Notes: a model not told the origin generated them from the letters alone. A stretch of 63,907 nt of DNA from Bacteroidales bacterium (GCA_026418905.1 JAOAAK010000047.1:1-63907); one strand, 5' to 3'; shown: positions 18,268 through 28,109, numbered from the stretch's first letter. Numbers and translations: made by a program.

Positions 18268-19385
18268 GTAAAAAATTTGAGCATATCAGAGCTTACGAAG
18301 ACAGTGATGTCGACACGATTTTACAGCAACTTGCCGATGATAACGATCTGCGCCAATCAATCTCTTTTTTACCCGAAGACTTTTCTAAAATTTTTTCCCA
18401 ATTACAGGAAATTAAAACCATACGCGATTTTCAGCAAAGAATAATTTACCCTTTTGCCAACTGGATCGTACAAAAAACTGTCGAGGAACTCACATATAGC
18501 GGTATTGAAAACCTCCATGCCGATGTTCCCTACTTATTTATTTCCAATCACAGAGACATAGTCATGGACCCCATGTTAATTAATTATGTTCTATATCGAT
18601 CCCATTTTCCGACCACCCAAATAGGAATAGGAAACAATCTTCTCATCAAACCATGGATAGAAAAAATTGTGCGTTTAAATAAATCATTTGTTGTCTATAG
18701 AAATTTGAAAGGAAAAAGACTTTTTTTTGAACTCAAGCAATTATCAGAATACATCAAATATACTTTGATTGAGAAAAAAGAATCTGTATGGATTGCCCAA
18801 CGTGAAGGGAGAGCCAAAAATGGCATAGATGAAACACAACTCTCTTTGCTTAAAATGTTGAATCTATCATTCAGAAATAATAAAGGTTATTATCACATAG
18901 TCCCTGTCACTTTTAGTTATGAATTTGATCCGTGTGATGCCCTAAAGGCTGTTGAGCTAAGCAAAGCATGTGAAGGATTATCAATGAATAAAAACCCTGA
19001 AGACGACCTACTTCACATGAAACTTGGCCTTTTAGAAAATAAAGGTAATGTTCACGTTCATTTTGATAAACCTCTCTACATAGAATTACCCATTGAAAAC
19101 CAATTCTTAAAAAAAATTAAACTTGCTCTCGACGAAAATATTCAGAAAAATCAACGCTGTTTTTCTACTCATTTGTATGCATACTGGAAGATCTTCGATC
19201 CAAATTATCCCCTTCGTTCAAATGATTTTGAAAGGGCTCGTCAGTACTTTGAACAGCAAAAGAATAAATATAAACTCACTGAAAGCATGGAACGATTTCT
19301 CCTATTGCCTTATGCGCATTCTGCAAGAAATTGCTTCAGTAAAAATTCCTCTTTCAATAAACTAGAAGATAATCAACGCAAGTGA
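18264..19385 (+). CDS. PlsC-like acyltransferase
   Basis: 373-aa member of the glycerol-3-phosphate / 1-acylglycerol-3-phosphate acyltransferase superfamily, acting in membrane phospholipid synthesis. It contains the block LFISNHRDIVMDP, a variant of the catalytic N-H-x-D motif, and later WIAQREGRAKNG in the position of the family's glycerophosphate-binding EGxR box. It lacks membrane helices in the front half. Bacteroidota have long relatives of this type, so substrate specificity is uncertain. Co-transcribed with dus through a 4-base overlap; it converges on the TonB receptor gene. Confidence 0.82.
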   Translation: MSKKFEHIRAYEDSDVDTILQQLADDNDLRQSISFLPEDFSKIFSQLQEIKTIRDFQQRIIYPFANWIVQKTVEELTYSGIENLHADVPYLFISNHRDIVMDPMLINYVLYRSHFPTTQIGIGNNLLIKPWIEKIVRLNKSFVVYRNLKGKRLFFELKQLSEYIKYTLIEKKESVWIAQREGRAKNGIDETQLSLLKMLNLSFRNNKGYYHIVPVTFSYEFDPCDALKAVELSKACEGLSMNKNPEDDLLHMKLGLLENKGNVHVHFDKPLYIELPIENQFLKKIKLALDENIQKNQRCFSTHLYAYWKIFDPNYPLRSNDFERARQYFEQQKNKYKLTESMERFLLLPYAHSARNCFSKNSSFNKLEDNQRK

Positions 19386-19444
19386 AAATACTACTCTCTA
19401 GGCAAAAGTCACCCAAAACTTGAAATAACTAAAATTTCACTTGC
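19378..19444. repeat. Inverted repeat across the 3' ends of two convergent genes
   Basis: GCAAGTGAAA (19378-19387) and TTTCACTTGC (19435-19444) are perfect complements 47 bases apart. The arms cover the stop codons of the acyltransferase and TonB receptor genes. It may end both transcripts or simply stabilise their 3' ends. Confidence 0.4.
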
Positions 19445-21795
19445 AATAGGCCAAAAACGTGAAGAGGAGCTTGAGGAAAATATCCATCCATGACTTGTTC
19501 TGCACCACCAGAAATATATCGATAGACCCATGCATTGGTCTCATATTTCTCCGAAAAAATGTTTCGCAAAGAAACGCTAATATCAATACCTTTTGACCAT
19601 TGTGGACTGAAATGAAATCCAATATTAAAGTTAAAAACAGTATATGGATCTAACGAACGTTCTTTGCTTGAAGTGAGATCAATATACTGACGTGCTACAT
19701 GTTTAGTTTCAAGACCCAACGTCAAAAATTTCGTAAGTTCATACGTAAGTTGTGAGTTAAAGATGTAAGGTGGAGAGAAACTGATGTCAGTAGATTCAAA
19801 AAATGCACTATCTTGTGACCATGTATCCCAATTGTCAATATAGATGGTAACATTTTTCATTTTATTAAGAGAATATGTCAGATTAAAGTCCCATGTTAAC
19901 TTACTTAATGGTTTCCATTGTCCTAAAAACTCTATACCGGTGCGATAACTGTGAGGTACATTAACGTAAACCGGAACCCCTACACTGTTAATTTCACCTG
20001 TTTGAACAAATTGATTACGATACAACATGTAGAAAGGATTGAGTTGAAATGTGTATGTGTTACCCTTCTTCTGTATTACCATTTCAAGATCATATAAATG
20101 CTCAGGTACAGGAATTTGACCTGAATCAGCTTCGACGAGCATGTAACGAGTTGGTTCACGAGAAGCCATGCCCCAATAGATAAAAAATTTCCATTGATTT
20201 AAGTTATAAGAAATTCCCGTTTTAGGATTCAAAAAAACGTATGTTTTTTTCAAATTGAGGTTCCCTACCTCATCATCTAGGCCCCATATTTTATGCTGAA
20301 TACCCCGTATCTGTACGTCAATAAAAGTGCTAAGATTTTTGTTAGGGTTCATGCTAAATTTTGCATAAAAACTTCCATCATCTTTAAGTCCATAAGCTCG
20401 ATAATATTCGTGATCGACTTTAATAGGTCCAGCATATTTCATCCAAATGAGGCGACCAAAATGTCTGCCATCATAACGTGAAATGGTTCCACCTACATTC
20501 AAAGTCCATTTTTGATGAGAATTGTAATCTAGTGAATACACAAAACCATAAAAATCATTATCGAGAAATTTTCTTCGAATAAGATCAGTCTGAGTAATTG
20601 TGTCATTTTCAATCACTATCAAAGGCAATCGATATTCGGTTAATTCTTGATTTTCTTTATATTGCTCATAATATCCAAAGCCTGTAGTCAGGAACGCTGT
20701 AACCGAAGAGGAAAAAAATTCACTAAATTGATGTGAATAAACCAGATGATAATGCCCTTGTTGATAAAAATCGATTTCATTTTTATATGTATAAGGATTA
20801 TATGTGCGATTGGTTTTAAGAGAATCTTTAGGTACCCCATACCATGCTTGATAAGTTTTTTCCTGGCCACGTAGCACCATAAAACGCAAAATATCTCTAG
20901 CTCCAAACCAACCACTGTTGATCTGGAAGGATTGAAGTTGGGCAAAAGCTCGATCAATGTATCCATCACTATGTAAATATGATGCTCTTCCATCTATAAC
21001 CCAATGTTGATTTAAAAGGCCTGTACCGAAACGCAAGGTCGAACCATACGTTTTGTAACTACCGGCGCGTAGTAGTAAAGTAGCGTAGGAATCAGGATTG
21101 AAATCCATGGTATTGATGTTAATGGATGCTCCAAAAGATGCTGTTCCATTAGTTGAAGTTCCTACACCACGTTGCACTTGTAAATCCCTAGCAGAAGAGA
21201 GAAGATCAGGAATATCTACCCAAAAAACTCCATGAGATTCAGGATCGTTATAGGGGACTCCGTTTAAAGTTACGTTGATTCGAGCCTGATCCGTACCACG
21301 AATCCATATGTTCGTATACCCTATTCCAGTTCCAGCATCAGTATTTACAGTCACTGATGGAAGTAAATTTAAAACAGTGGGGATATCTGTGCCAAAATTT
21401 TTTTGCTCTATTTGTTGCTGATTGAGCATAGTAAAGGTGGGAATCTCTCTTCCACCCAAGCGAATACCTTGAATTACAACCTCCTGTGTAAGGTACGACC
21501 TGGGTTGCAGATCCACTATGATATTGTTTTCAGGTAATTTTTTTATAATGACTGTGTCGTTAAAGTAACCAAGATAGGAAACGATTAGCTTGATGGGAGG
21601 ATCTTTTTTAAGCTTTATGACAAACTTACCACTATAGTCTGAATATGTTCCAATGAATGTTTCGTGAACCATAATCTGCGCACCAACTAGAGGTTTGCCT
21701 GTATGGGCATCACGAATTTCACCCTGAATCTCGTATTGACTATAAATTTTAAACCAACTCGTGAAAATCAGTAAAACAAACAAATTTCCTTTCAT
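19429..21795 (-). CDS. TonB-dependent receptor, predicted thiamine(-precursor) uptake
   Basis: 788-aa outer-membrane receptor. After a signal peptide come a carboxypeptidase-D-regulatory-like domain (about residues 22-100), a plug (about 115-225, with IWIRGTDQARINVTLNGVPY) and a 22-strand-type barrel ending LLQVKF, with the C-terminal aromatic expected by the BAM machinery. A TPP riboswitch lies directly upstream on the same strand, so the ligand is probably thiamine or a thiamine precursor; TPP-controlled TonB receptors are known in Bacteroidota. The ATG at 21795 abuts a hairpin that could hide it. No partner inner-membrane transporter is in the window. Confidence 0.9.
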   Translation of the reverse strand: MKGNLFVLLIFTSWFKIYSQYEIQGEIRDAHTGKPLVGAQIMVHETFIGTYSDYSGKFVIKLKKDPPIKLIVSYLGYFNDTVIIKKLPENNIIVDLQPRSYLTQEVVIQGIRLGGREIPTFTMLNQQQIEQKNFGTDIPTVLNLLPSVTVNTDAGTGIGYTNIWIRGTDQARINVTLNGVPYNDPESHGVFWVDIPDLLSSARDLQVQRGVGTSTNGTASFGASININTMDFNPDSYATLLLRAGSYKTYGSTLRFGTGLLNQHWVIDGRASYLHSDGYIDRAFAQLQSFQINSGWFGARDILRFMVLRGQEKTYQAWYGVPKDSLKTNRTYNPYTYKNEIDFYQQGHYHLVYSHQFSEFFSSSVTAFLTTGFGYYEQYKENQELTEYRLPLIVIENDTITQTDLIRRKFLDNDFYGFVYSLDYNSHQKWTLNVGGTISRYDGRHFGRLIWMKYAGPIKVDHEYYRAYGLKDDGSFYAKFSMNPNKNLSTFIDVQIRGIQHKIWGLDDEVGNLNLKKTYVFLNPKTGISYNLNQWKFFIYWGMASREPTRYMLVEADSGQIPVPEHLYDLEMVIQKKGNTYTFQLNPFYMLYRNQFVQTGEINSVGVPVYVNVPHSYRTGIEFLGQWKPLSKLTWDFNLTYSLNKMKNVTIYIDNWDTWSQDSAFFESTDISFSPPYIFNSQLTYELTKFLTLGLETKHVARQYIDLTSSKERSLDPYTVFNFNIGFHFSPQWSKGIDISVSLRNIFSEKYETNAWVYRYISGGAEQVMDGYFPQAPLHVFGLLQVKF

Positions 21796-21820
21796 TTTTG
21801 CATTTTTTTAAATGCAAAAA
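21795..21820 (-). promoter_or_regulatory. Hairpin that sequesters the receptor start codon
   Basis: On the minus strand TTTTTGCATTT (21820-21810) and AAATGCAAAAA (21805-21795) form an 11-bp stem with a 4-base loop. The last base of the stem is the A of the receptor ATG. It fits the expression platform of the riboswitch just upstream. Confidence 0.55.
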
Positions 21821-21852
21821 CGGCAAGGGGTGGAATCCATTTTTGCGAATCG

Positions 21853-21950
21853 AACTGCACTCCCTTCGCCGGTATTACCCGGATCAGGTTCAAAGGGTGT
21901 AATCTCAGCCCGAAGAATTGCTTGCAAGTCTTCGAGCACCCCTGTGTTGA
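21853..21950 (-). promoter_or_regulatory. TPP riboswitch (THI element)
   Basis: The minus strand carries the conserved TPP aptamer blocks in order: GGGGTGC (from 21942), a P3 stem, GGGCTGAGATTACACCC, GAACCTGATCCGGGTAATACC and GGCGAAGGGAGTGCA (to 21856). Placement before the TonB receptor gene predicts repression of uptake when thiamine pyrophosphate is plentiful. A second CACCCCT at minus 21832-21826 can compete with the aptamer 5' arm AGGGGTG (minus 21943-21937), a plausible switching helix. Confidence 0.93.
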
Positions 21951-22033
21951 GAATTACAATGCAAACATTATAATTTTTTCTAAAACGTAACAGATGATAT
22001 ATATCATATATATAAAACAAGCTGATGAATTGC

Positions 22034-23119
22034 TCAATGTGTTTGCTGGCGTTTTTGAAAATGCTTTGAATCTCCCCACTGACCAAAACCGGGTTCTAAG
22101 CCAGCTTTATAAATTTCTTGCGTAATGCGAATCTTTAACAATTCTATTTGTTGTTTACTTCCGGCTTTGTTTTCGTAGAGCCAATATTTATCATGATATT
22201 TTTCCGGGGTTATGTTGGGCATCACAATATTGGCACCAGCTTTAAAAGCCATGAGTCGTCCTGATGGATGTAATGTCTCCATGGCTGTCGTAGCAGCTAT
22301 ATTAATGTCTCTCATTAAAAGTCGCAAGCACGCCACCATTTTAATCGAAAGCATAAACCTTTCATAAGGTGGCAAAAGTTCATGTTTTCGTTGATACATG
22401 GGGGTGTTTTTGTGCTCAATGTAAGGACCCATCCCACACATGTCGATGTCGAATTCCTTCATAAAAAGAAGATCCCGCGCAAGAGAACGAATAGTCTGTC
22501 CTGGCAAGCCTATCATCACACCTGTTCCCACTTGATAACCAATTTTTTTCAACGTATATAAACATTCAAGCCTTCTTTCATATGTATGATATCCATCCAC
22601 TGGATGTATTTGATGAAAAAGTTCTTGATCAGAAGTTTCAATACGCAACAAATAGCGATGAGATCCAGCTTCGAACCAACGCCGATACGTCTCTTCTTCC
22701 TGCTCACCAAGGGAAAGAGTAATGCCAAGACTTTTATCTCCAATTTGCTTAATTCCTCTTATCAGTCTTTCAATTCTCTCTACCCATGCAGGAGACGATA
22801 ACTCCCCGCCTTGAATCACTATGGATCCAAAATTATTTTTATACGCATATTCAGCGGCTGCATATACCTCTTCATCTGTCATTACATAACGATCAATCGT
22901 ATGATTGCTTCGCCGAATGCCGCAATAAAAACAATCTTTCATGCAATGGTTAGATAACTCAATTAGCCCACGCATGTAAACTTTATTTCCAATTTCTTGA
23001 AGTCTAACTTCGTGAGCTTTCTGAAACAATAACTGAGCATCCTCGTCATTTAAAGAGAGTAAATGCTCAATCTCTTCAATATTAAAATGGGTCTTTTCTA
23101 AAATTGATTTCAATTCCAT
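22034..23119 (-). CDS. hydE: [FeFe]-hydrogenase maturase HydE (radical SAM)
   Basis: 361-aa radical SAM protein. HydE helps assemble the 2Fe subcluster of [FeFe]-hydrogenase. The radical SAM Cys triplet is Cys59, Cys63 and Cys66 (CMKDCFYCGIRRSN), and the characteristic HydE segments GIRRSN, TLSLGE, RYLLRIET, GLPGQT, MCGMGPYIEHKNTPM and ATTAMETLHPSGR follow. It sits alone between the thioredoxin gene and the TPP riboswitch; neither HydF, HydG nor a hydrogenase is in the window, so those should be elsewhere. PylB (methylornithine synthase) is a homologous alternative, less likely given these segments. Its presence points to anaerobic hydrogen metabolism. Confidence 0.88.
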   Translation of the reverse strand: MELKSILEKTHFNIEEIEHLLSLNDEDAQLLFQKAHEVRLQEIGNKVYMRGLIELSNHCMKDCFYCGIRRSNHTIDRYVMTDEEVYAAAEYAYKNNFGSIVIQGGELSSPAWVERIERLIRGIKQIGDKSLGITLSLGEQEEETYRRWFEAGSHRYLLRIETSDQELFHQIHPVDGYHTYERRLECLYTLKKIGYQVGTGVMIGLPGQTIRSLARDLLFMKEFDIDMCGMGPYIEHKNTPMYQRKHELLPPYERFMLSIKMVACLRLLMRDINIAATTAMETLHPSGRLMAFKAGANIVMPNITPEKYHDKYWLYENKAGSKQQIELLKIRITQEIYKAGLEPGFGQWGDSKHFQKRQQTH

Positions 23120-23173
23120 ATGATGGATAAAATAAACACAAACGCGTTAATCAATGAAAGGTTATGATGTTAA

Positions 23174-24544
23174 TCATTTTAAGGATTTTTTAAGTTCGTC
23201 CATATTTTTAGGTTTAGCTATGATTTTACCTTCAAAATCAACCACAAAAAACAAAGGAGTTCCAAACACGGCCCAACGAATGGCATTTTCACCTTCATAA
23301 CCTTTTAGATCGGTGATCGATGGCATAGGAAGATGTAGTTCACGGATACCTTTCACCCATGCGTCTTTATCCTCATCCAATGAAAAACTCAACACAACAA
23401 GATCTGGAATAGTTTCAACATAAGACAAAACTTCTGGCAATTGATGATGACAATGTTCACATTGGGAATTCCAAAAAATGATAAGTACTTTTTTACCTAA
23501 ATAATCAGACAATGATACTTTATTTCCATTTGGATCTAAGCCTTCTAAAACAGGAGCTTGCATACCGGGTTTAAGATTACGAAGCGAAAAAGCTCTTCTT
23601 TCGTAAGCATCTGGAATCCCTCCTTCGCAATTGCTATGATGGTAGTACAAATCGTAAAGATGAAGGTAAACACCCTCAAAAGGGCTGTCTTCAAAAGTAT
23701 TCATGAGTAAATGCAAGACAAAATTAAACTGCGTGTTGTTCCATGAAAAAGTACTCAGAATGAAATCGCAAGCCTTTTTATAATTTTCTTCCGTTGCCGA
23801 ATCAAGTAAATTGTTTAAATAAAATTCCACAGCTCGAGCAATAACACGAGTGTTGACCAGACTTGAATCCTGTTTGTCTATTCTGTCGAACAACCTTCGC
23901 TGAAGAAAATGGTACTCATTGCGATAACCATGATCGGGATTTTTTTTCTTATAATCATCAAAAAGTGGTGGAATAGATGCATATTGAACTTTCACTGCAA
24001 ACGATTGGGGATACAATTGTTTCATAGAATCAAGAACTCGTGTGTAATTGTGAAGTAACCTTTTTATATTTTCTTTCACCTGAACCAGTTGATCGTATCG
24101 ACCAGTTTGATAATAGTAGTTTCCACGAGTTTCCAAGCTATCAAGTTTATCTTGAAAGCGTTGAAGGTAACTGTATAAGGAATTTTCCTGTGAATTTCTG
24201 ATGATCAGTTTATTGTTAGTTGTAATTCGTAATTGAATAGTGGACTCTCGATGAATAATGATATACCAACCATCATCGTTCAGGCTTGTGCTTATTCGAT
24301 ATTCTCCTGTTTCGGGGATAGTATCTCGAGTTAAGATCGCTTTGAATCCAGAAATGGGGATGCTGTCTATGATTTCCTCCTCAAAACCTCTGATTTTCCA
24401 AAAATAAACATATTTTTCCTTTGGCTTTCTATCGAAATTAATCTCTAGAGTGAATTTACCAGAGTTATTAGAATTCTGACAGAACGAAAAATTAAAGATC
24501 CCCAAAATTAAAACAAAAAAATGTATAATTTTATGCATATTCAT
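23174..24544 (-). CDS. TlpA-like thioredoxin-fold lipoprotein/periplasmic protein
   Basis: 456-aa exported protein. A signal peptide (HKIIHFFVLILGIFNFSFC) leads into a DUF4369-like N-terminal region, a helical DUF5106-like middle and a C-terminal TlpA/redoxin domain from about residue 320. The redox motif is CEHC (IIFWNSQCEHCHHQLPE). Such proteins reduce or isomerise disulfides in the periplasm. The start at 24544 is preferred because it lies 5 bases after the amidase stop; an open frame extends to 24610 but overlaps that gene. Serves as second gene after the amidase. Confidence 0.82.
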   Translation of the reverse strand: MNMHKIIHFFVLILGIFNFSFCQNSNNSGKFTLEINFDRKPKEKYVYFWKIRGFEEEIIDSIPISGFKAILTRDTIPETGEYRISTSLNDDGWYIIIHRESTIQLRITTNNKLIIRNSQENSLYSYLQRFQDKLDSLETRGNYYYQTGRYDQLVQVKENIKRLLHNYTRVLDSMKQLYPQSFAVKVQYASIPPLFDDYKKKNPDHGYRNEYHFLQRRLFDRIDKQDSSLVNTRVIARAVEFYLNNLLDSATEENYKKACDFILSTFSWNNTQFNFVLHLLMNTFEDSPFEGVYLHLYDLYYHHSNCEGGIPDAYERRAFSLRNLKPGMQAPVLEGLDPNGNKVSLSDYLGKKVLIIFWNSQCEHCHHQLPEVLSYVETIPDLVVLSFSLDEDKDAWVKGIRELHLPMPSITDLKGYEGENAIRWAVFGTPLFFVVDFEGKIIAKPKNMDELKKSLK

Positions 24545-24549
24545 ACACC

Positions 24550-25572
24550 TCATTTTTTGACTTTTCTGCTCACAACTATGGCATCTTTGTACCCTTGAGA
24601 AATGATCCATTTTTTGTGTTTATCGGCTTCGTTATTGCTGGAAAACTTTCCCGAAAAATAAACATAATAACTTCCTTGTTTTTCAACAGAGATAGGTCTA
24701 AAATTTCTAAATTTTTCATGGCTTGTATCCAAAGGTGTTTTCAAGCTAGCAAACTGAACTAGGTAAACAATATTATGTTGTGTACTTTGAATAGAAAACA
24801 TTTCAACAGGATTAATTTCCGTTCCTTGAATCTGATTTCTATATTCAACTAAAGCTTTATAAATTGCATAAGCTAACTTTTCTTTGACAGAATCCTTAGC
24901 AAGAAGCTTTTCTTGCTCCGCATTTGAAATAAATTCAAGCTCGATAAGCACAGATGGCATTGTTGTTTTCCATAATACAAAAAAAGGAGCTTGTTTAATT
25001 CCTCGATTATCAAAATGAGTCAGTTGTTCAAAATGCTTTTTGATGATGGTTGCAGCCTGTAAACTCTTTTGCAAATAGATACTTTGAAGATTACTGAATA
25101 TGATATATGCTTCCGCTGAATTGGGATCAATGCCCTTGTAAACAGATTGATAGTTTTCTTCCATGGTCACAACAGAATTTTCTTTCATGGCAACTTCTAA
25201 GTTTTCATCAGATTTATCCATTCCCATAACGAAAATTTCAAAACCTTTTACGTCCTTTTTTTTGCTGGCATTACAATGGATGGAAACAAACAAGTCAGCT
25301 TGGTTTTTATTAGCTATACTAGCCCTTTCATGCAATGGTAAAAAAATATCCTTTTTCCGCGTTAAGATTACTTTTACATCCGGCATGGTAAGCAAATACT
25401 TTTCCAATCGCAATGCAACATCAAGGACTATTTGTTTTTCTTGAAGTAACTTACCGGTGGCTCCAGGATCCTTGCCTCCGTGACCAGGATCCAAAACAAC
25501 TACCCACGTATCATTTTTTTGCCCATGTAATAATGCATATGAAAAACAAAGAATTAAAAACCAGTTTTTCAT
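24550..25572 (-). CDS. N-acetylmuramoyl-L-alanine amidase with SPOR domain
   Basis: 340-aa secreted Amidase_3 enzyme that cuts the amide bond between MurNAc and the stem peptide and helps separate daughter cells. Signal peptide MKNWFLILCFSYALLHGQ; zinc and catalytic positions include His31 (LDPGHGGKDPG), Glu45, the His of SIHCNA and the Glu of LIELEFISN. A C-terminal SPOR domain (about 270-340) starts VYLVQFASLKT and would target septal peptidoglycan stripped of stem peptides. Divergent from the LptD gene, with promoter signals between the two starts. Confidence 0.93.
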   Translation of the reverse strand: MKNWFLILCFSYALLHGQKNDTWVVVLDPGHGGKDPGATGKLLQEKQIVLDVALRLEKYLLTMPDVKVILTRKKDIFLPLHERASIANKNQADLFVSIHCNASKKKDVKGFEIFVMGMDKSDENLEVAMKENSVVTMEENYQSVYKGIDPNSAEAYIIFSNLQSIYLQKSLQAATIIKKHFEQLTHFDNRGIKQAPFFVLWKTTMPSVLIELEFISNAEQEKLLAKDSVKEKLAYAIYKALVEYRNQIQGTEINPVEMFSIQSTQHNIVYLVQFASLKTPLDTSHEKFRNFRPISVEKQGSYYVYFSGKFSSNNEADKHKKWIISQGYKDAIVVSRKVKK

Positions 25573-25582
25573 TTCAAATACG

Positions 25583-25590
25583 TAATTTTG
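25583..25590 (+). promoter_or_regulatory. -7 promoter element for lptD
   Basis: TAATTTTG, 36 bases before the GTG at 25626. It argues against starts further upstream inside the divergent amidase gene. Confidence 0.4.
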
Positions 25591-25625
25591 CTTCTATCTT
25601 TACAAAAATACTTTTTTTGAATAGA

Positions 25626-28076
25626 GTGAAAAACACGGCTTTTTTATTTTTCATGCTGTTCATCATGACGGCAGGATTTGCCCAAGAAATGAGTAGCGAT
25701 ACCTTCCCTATGTCAAATCTTATACCAAATCCCATACACTATTCCTGCGATGATTCTTTAATTTATGAATTCAAAGAAAAGAAAGTTTGTCTTTATGGTA
25801 AAGCTCATGTCGAATATGAAGACATTGTTCTAGACGCTGGATGTATTTGCATTGACTTTGGACAAAGCAAACTCATAGCCAAAGGTATCATAGATAGTAG
25901 TGGGAAGTATGTTCAGCATCCCATTTTAAAAGACAAAGAAAGAGAGGTCAAAACAGATAGTTTATGGTATTATTTTGAAACCAAGAAAGGATTTATTTAT
26001 AACATTCACAGTGAAGAAGCTGGTGGCTACCTACATGGAGAAAAAATTAAACAACTGAATGATTCTATTTATCTTGTTAAACGTGGTGCTTTTACCACAT
26101 GTGAGTTGGAACATCCTCATTATAGCATTTGTTTCGACAAAGCAAGGGTAGAACGCAACCATCATATTTTGACCGGTACCATCTGGCTTGAAGTAGAGGA
26201 TATACCTACGCCTCTTGCTCTGCCTTTTGGATATTTTCCTAATCAGAAAAAACGATCATCGGGTTTTCTTATACCATCTTACGGAGAAAGTGCTAACCGT
26301 GGCTTTTTTCTCGAAAATGGAGGATATTATTTTGGGATTAGCGATTATATTGATCTTGCTCTAAGGGGCGATATTTATTCTCGAGGAAGCTGGGCTGCTA
26401 AGATTTATAGCAATTACAAAAAACGATACAAGTTTGAAGGATCTCTTAACTTAAATTATGCTATCAACGTATTTGGTGAGAAATTCACTAGCCAATATCA
26501 GCGTCACAAGGATGTTTTCATTCGATGGCAACACCAACAAGATCCACGCGCCCGTCCTCGAAGTCGTTTTTCAGCTAATGTTCAGGCAGGTTCTTCCAAC
26601 TATACTACCTTCAATCCATCTAGTGCCAACGACTACCTTAGCTCAAACTATTCTTCATCCATTGCCTATTCGACTCAACTTTCTTCTGCTTTCAATCTCG
26701 CCATCACGGCCAATCATTCTCAAAATAAGCAAACTCATCAATTTGCCATTACACTACCGGATCTGCTTTTAACTAGCTCTCGATGGTACCCTTTCCGCAA
26801 TCCTCAAAAGCCATCCTTACGGTTTAAATGGCTTGAAAAAATAAATACATCCTACATGTTTCAAGCAAAAAACTCATTGGAAACCTTAGACACACTTCTT
26901 TTTTCATCTTTTAGTCCTAACAATTTCAATTATGGCATAAAACATCATATCCCTTTTTACCTTCCCCTAAACCTTTTCCGAGTAATAACGTGGAACACTT
27001 CTTGTTCATTTACAGAAAAATGGTATTTTCGGACCATTCGAAAACGCTACGATAATCAATTAGACAGCATTCTGACCGACACGTTAAGGGAATTTAAGCC
27101 CGTTCACGAGATAGCTCTTAATTCAAATTTCTCCACCCAATTCTTCACATTTATTTTATATAAAAAAGGCCCTATACAAGCTATCCGACACGTTTTCACA
27201 CCGAACATTGGCTTTTCATGGCGACCAGATTACACCACATCCATATGGCGATACTATCGATATTTCGTGCCACCATCTTCGACACAAGCAATTCCATATT
27301 CTATTTTCACCAATCCTATTTTTGGCGCACCACCTTCAGGAAAAGCAGCTTTGATCACCTTTAATTTTAATAACAATTTGGAAATGAAAGTAAAATCAAA
27401 AAATGATACCATCACTGGTACAAAAAAAATTACTCTGGTAGATTATTTTAACATTAATTTCTCTTATAATTTAGCTGCCGATAGTCTACGCTGGTCTACG
27501 GTCAACATGAGTGGTAGAACCGCCATAGTCAAAGGATTAGACATTCGATACACAGCACAATTTGATCCCTACGCCGTTGATAGTCTTGGTAAAAATCTCA
27601 ATACACTTGAGTGGACAGCAAATCGACGCTTGCTTAGGAAAAACTCCTCCAATGTCATCCTTAGCTTGAATTATAGCATTAATCAAAGCACATTCATCAA
27701 AAATAAAAAAGCGCAAGATACTACATTTTACATACCAACCTGGTCACTTACCATTTCATATACGTTTCAATATACTGAAAATTTATTAGTAGGGATTACT
27801 AAGCCGTACCAAAGAATTCAAACACTCTCTATCACAGGTGATTTCAAACCAACTCGTAATTGGCGCATGAGTTTCATGACAGGTTATGATTTTATCAACA
27901 AGGGGTTGAGTTACACCAGTATCAACATTCACCGCGACCTTCACTGTTGGGAAATTATTTTCAATTGGATTCCCACTGGATTTCGCAAAAGTTATAATTT
28001 TACCTTGCGTGTTAAATCTCCTATACTACAAGATCTAAAAATTACCAAGAAAACAGATTTCAGGGACTACTACTAA
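25626..28076 (+). CDS. lptD: LPS-assembly outer-membrane protein LptD
   Basis: About 816 aa. LptD forms, with LptE, the outer-membrane translocon that inserts lipopolysaccharide in the outer leaflet. A signal peptide (TAFLFFMLFIMTAGFAQ) precedes an OstA/LptA-like beta-jellyroll (about residues 40-200) and a large C-terminal beta-barrel with repeated aromatic strands. The GTG at 25626 was chosen because it opens right before the signal peptide and after the promoter; in-frame ATGs at 25533 and 25539 would overlap the amidase gene. Another envelope-assembly gene, lptC, lies at 47689-48243. Confidence 0.82.
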   Translation: MKNTAFLFFMLFIMTAGFAQEMSSDTFPMSNLIPNPIHYSCDDSLIYEFKEKKVCLYGKAHVEYEDIVLDAGCICIDFGQSKLIAKGIIDSSGKYVQHPILKDKEREVKTDSLWYYFETKKGFIYNIHSEEAGGYLHGEKIKQLNDSIYLVKRGAFTTCELEHPHYSICFDKARVERNHHILTGTIWLEVEDIPTPLALPFGYFPNQKKRSSGFLIPSYGESANRGFFLENGGYYFGISDYIDLALRGDIYSRGSWAAKIYSNYKKRYKFEGSLNLNYAINVFGEKFTSQYQRHKDVFIRWQHQQDPRARPRSRFSANVQAGSSNYTTFNPSSANDYLSSNYSSSIAYSTQLSSAFNLAITANHSQNKQTHQFAITLPDLLLTSSRWYPFRNPQKPSLRFKWLEKINTSYMFQAKNSLETLDTLLFSSFSPNNFNYGIKHHIPFYLPLNLFRVITWNTSCSFTEKWYFRTIRKRYDNQLDSILTDTLREFKPVHEIALNSNFSTQFFTFILYKKGPIQAIRHVFTPNIGFSWRPDYTTSIWRYYRYFVPPSSTQAIPYSIFTNPIFGAPPSGKAALITFNFNNNLEMKVKSKNDTITGTKKITLVDYFNINFSYNLAADSLRWSTVNMSGRTAIVKGLDIRYTAQFDPYAVDSLGKNLNTLEWTANRRLLRKNSSNVILSLNYSINQSTFIKNKKAQDTTFYIPTWSLTISYTFQYTENLLVGITKPYQRIQTLSITGDFKPTRNWRMSFMTGYDFINKGLSYTSINIHRDLHCWEIIFNWIPTGFRKSYNFTLRVKSPILQDLKITKKTDFRDYY

Positions 28077-28109
28077 AAGATAATTCGTAAGCTTATCAAA
28101 GTGTTAACA

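Noticed and set aside
21808-22086. Open reading frame of 92 codons on the minus strand next to hydE
   Set aside because: It runs through the TPP riboswitch, so the conserved RNA explains the sequence; not a protein gene.
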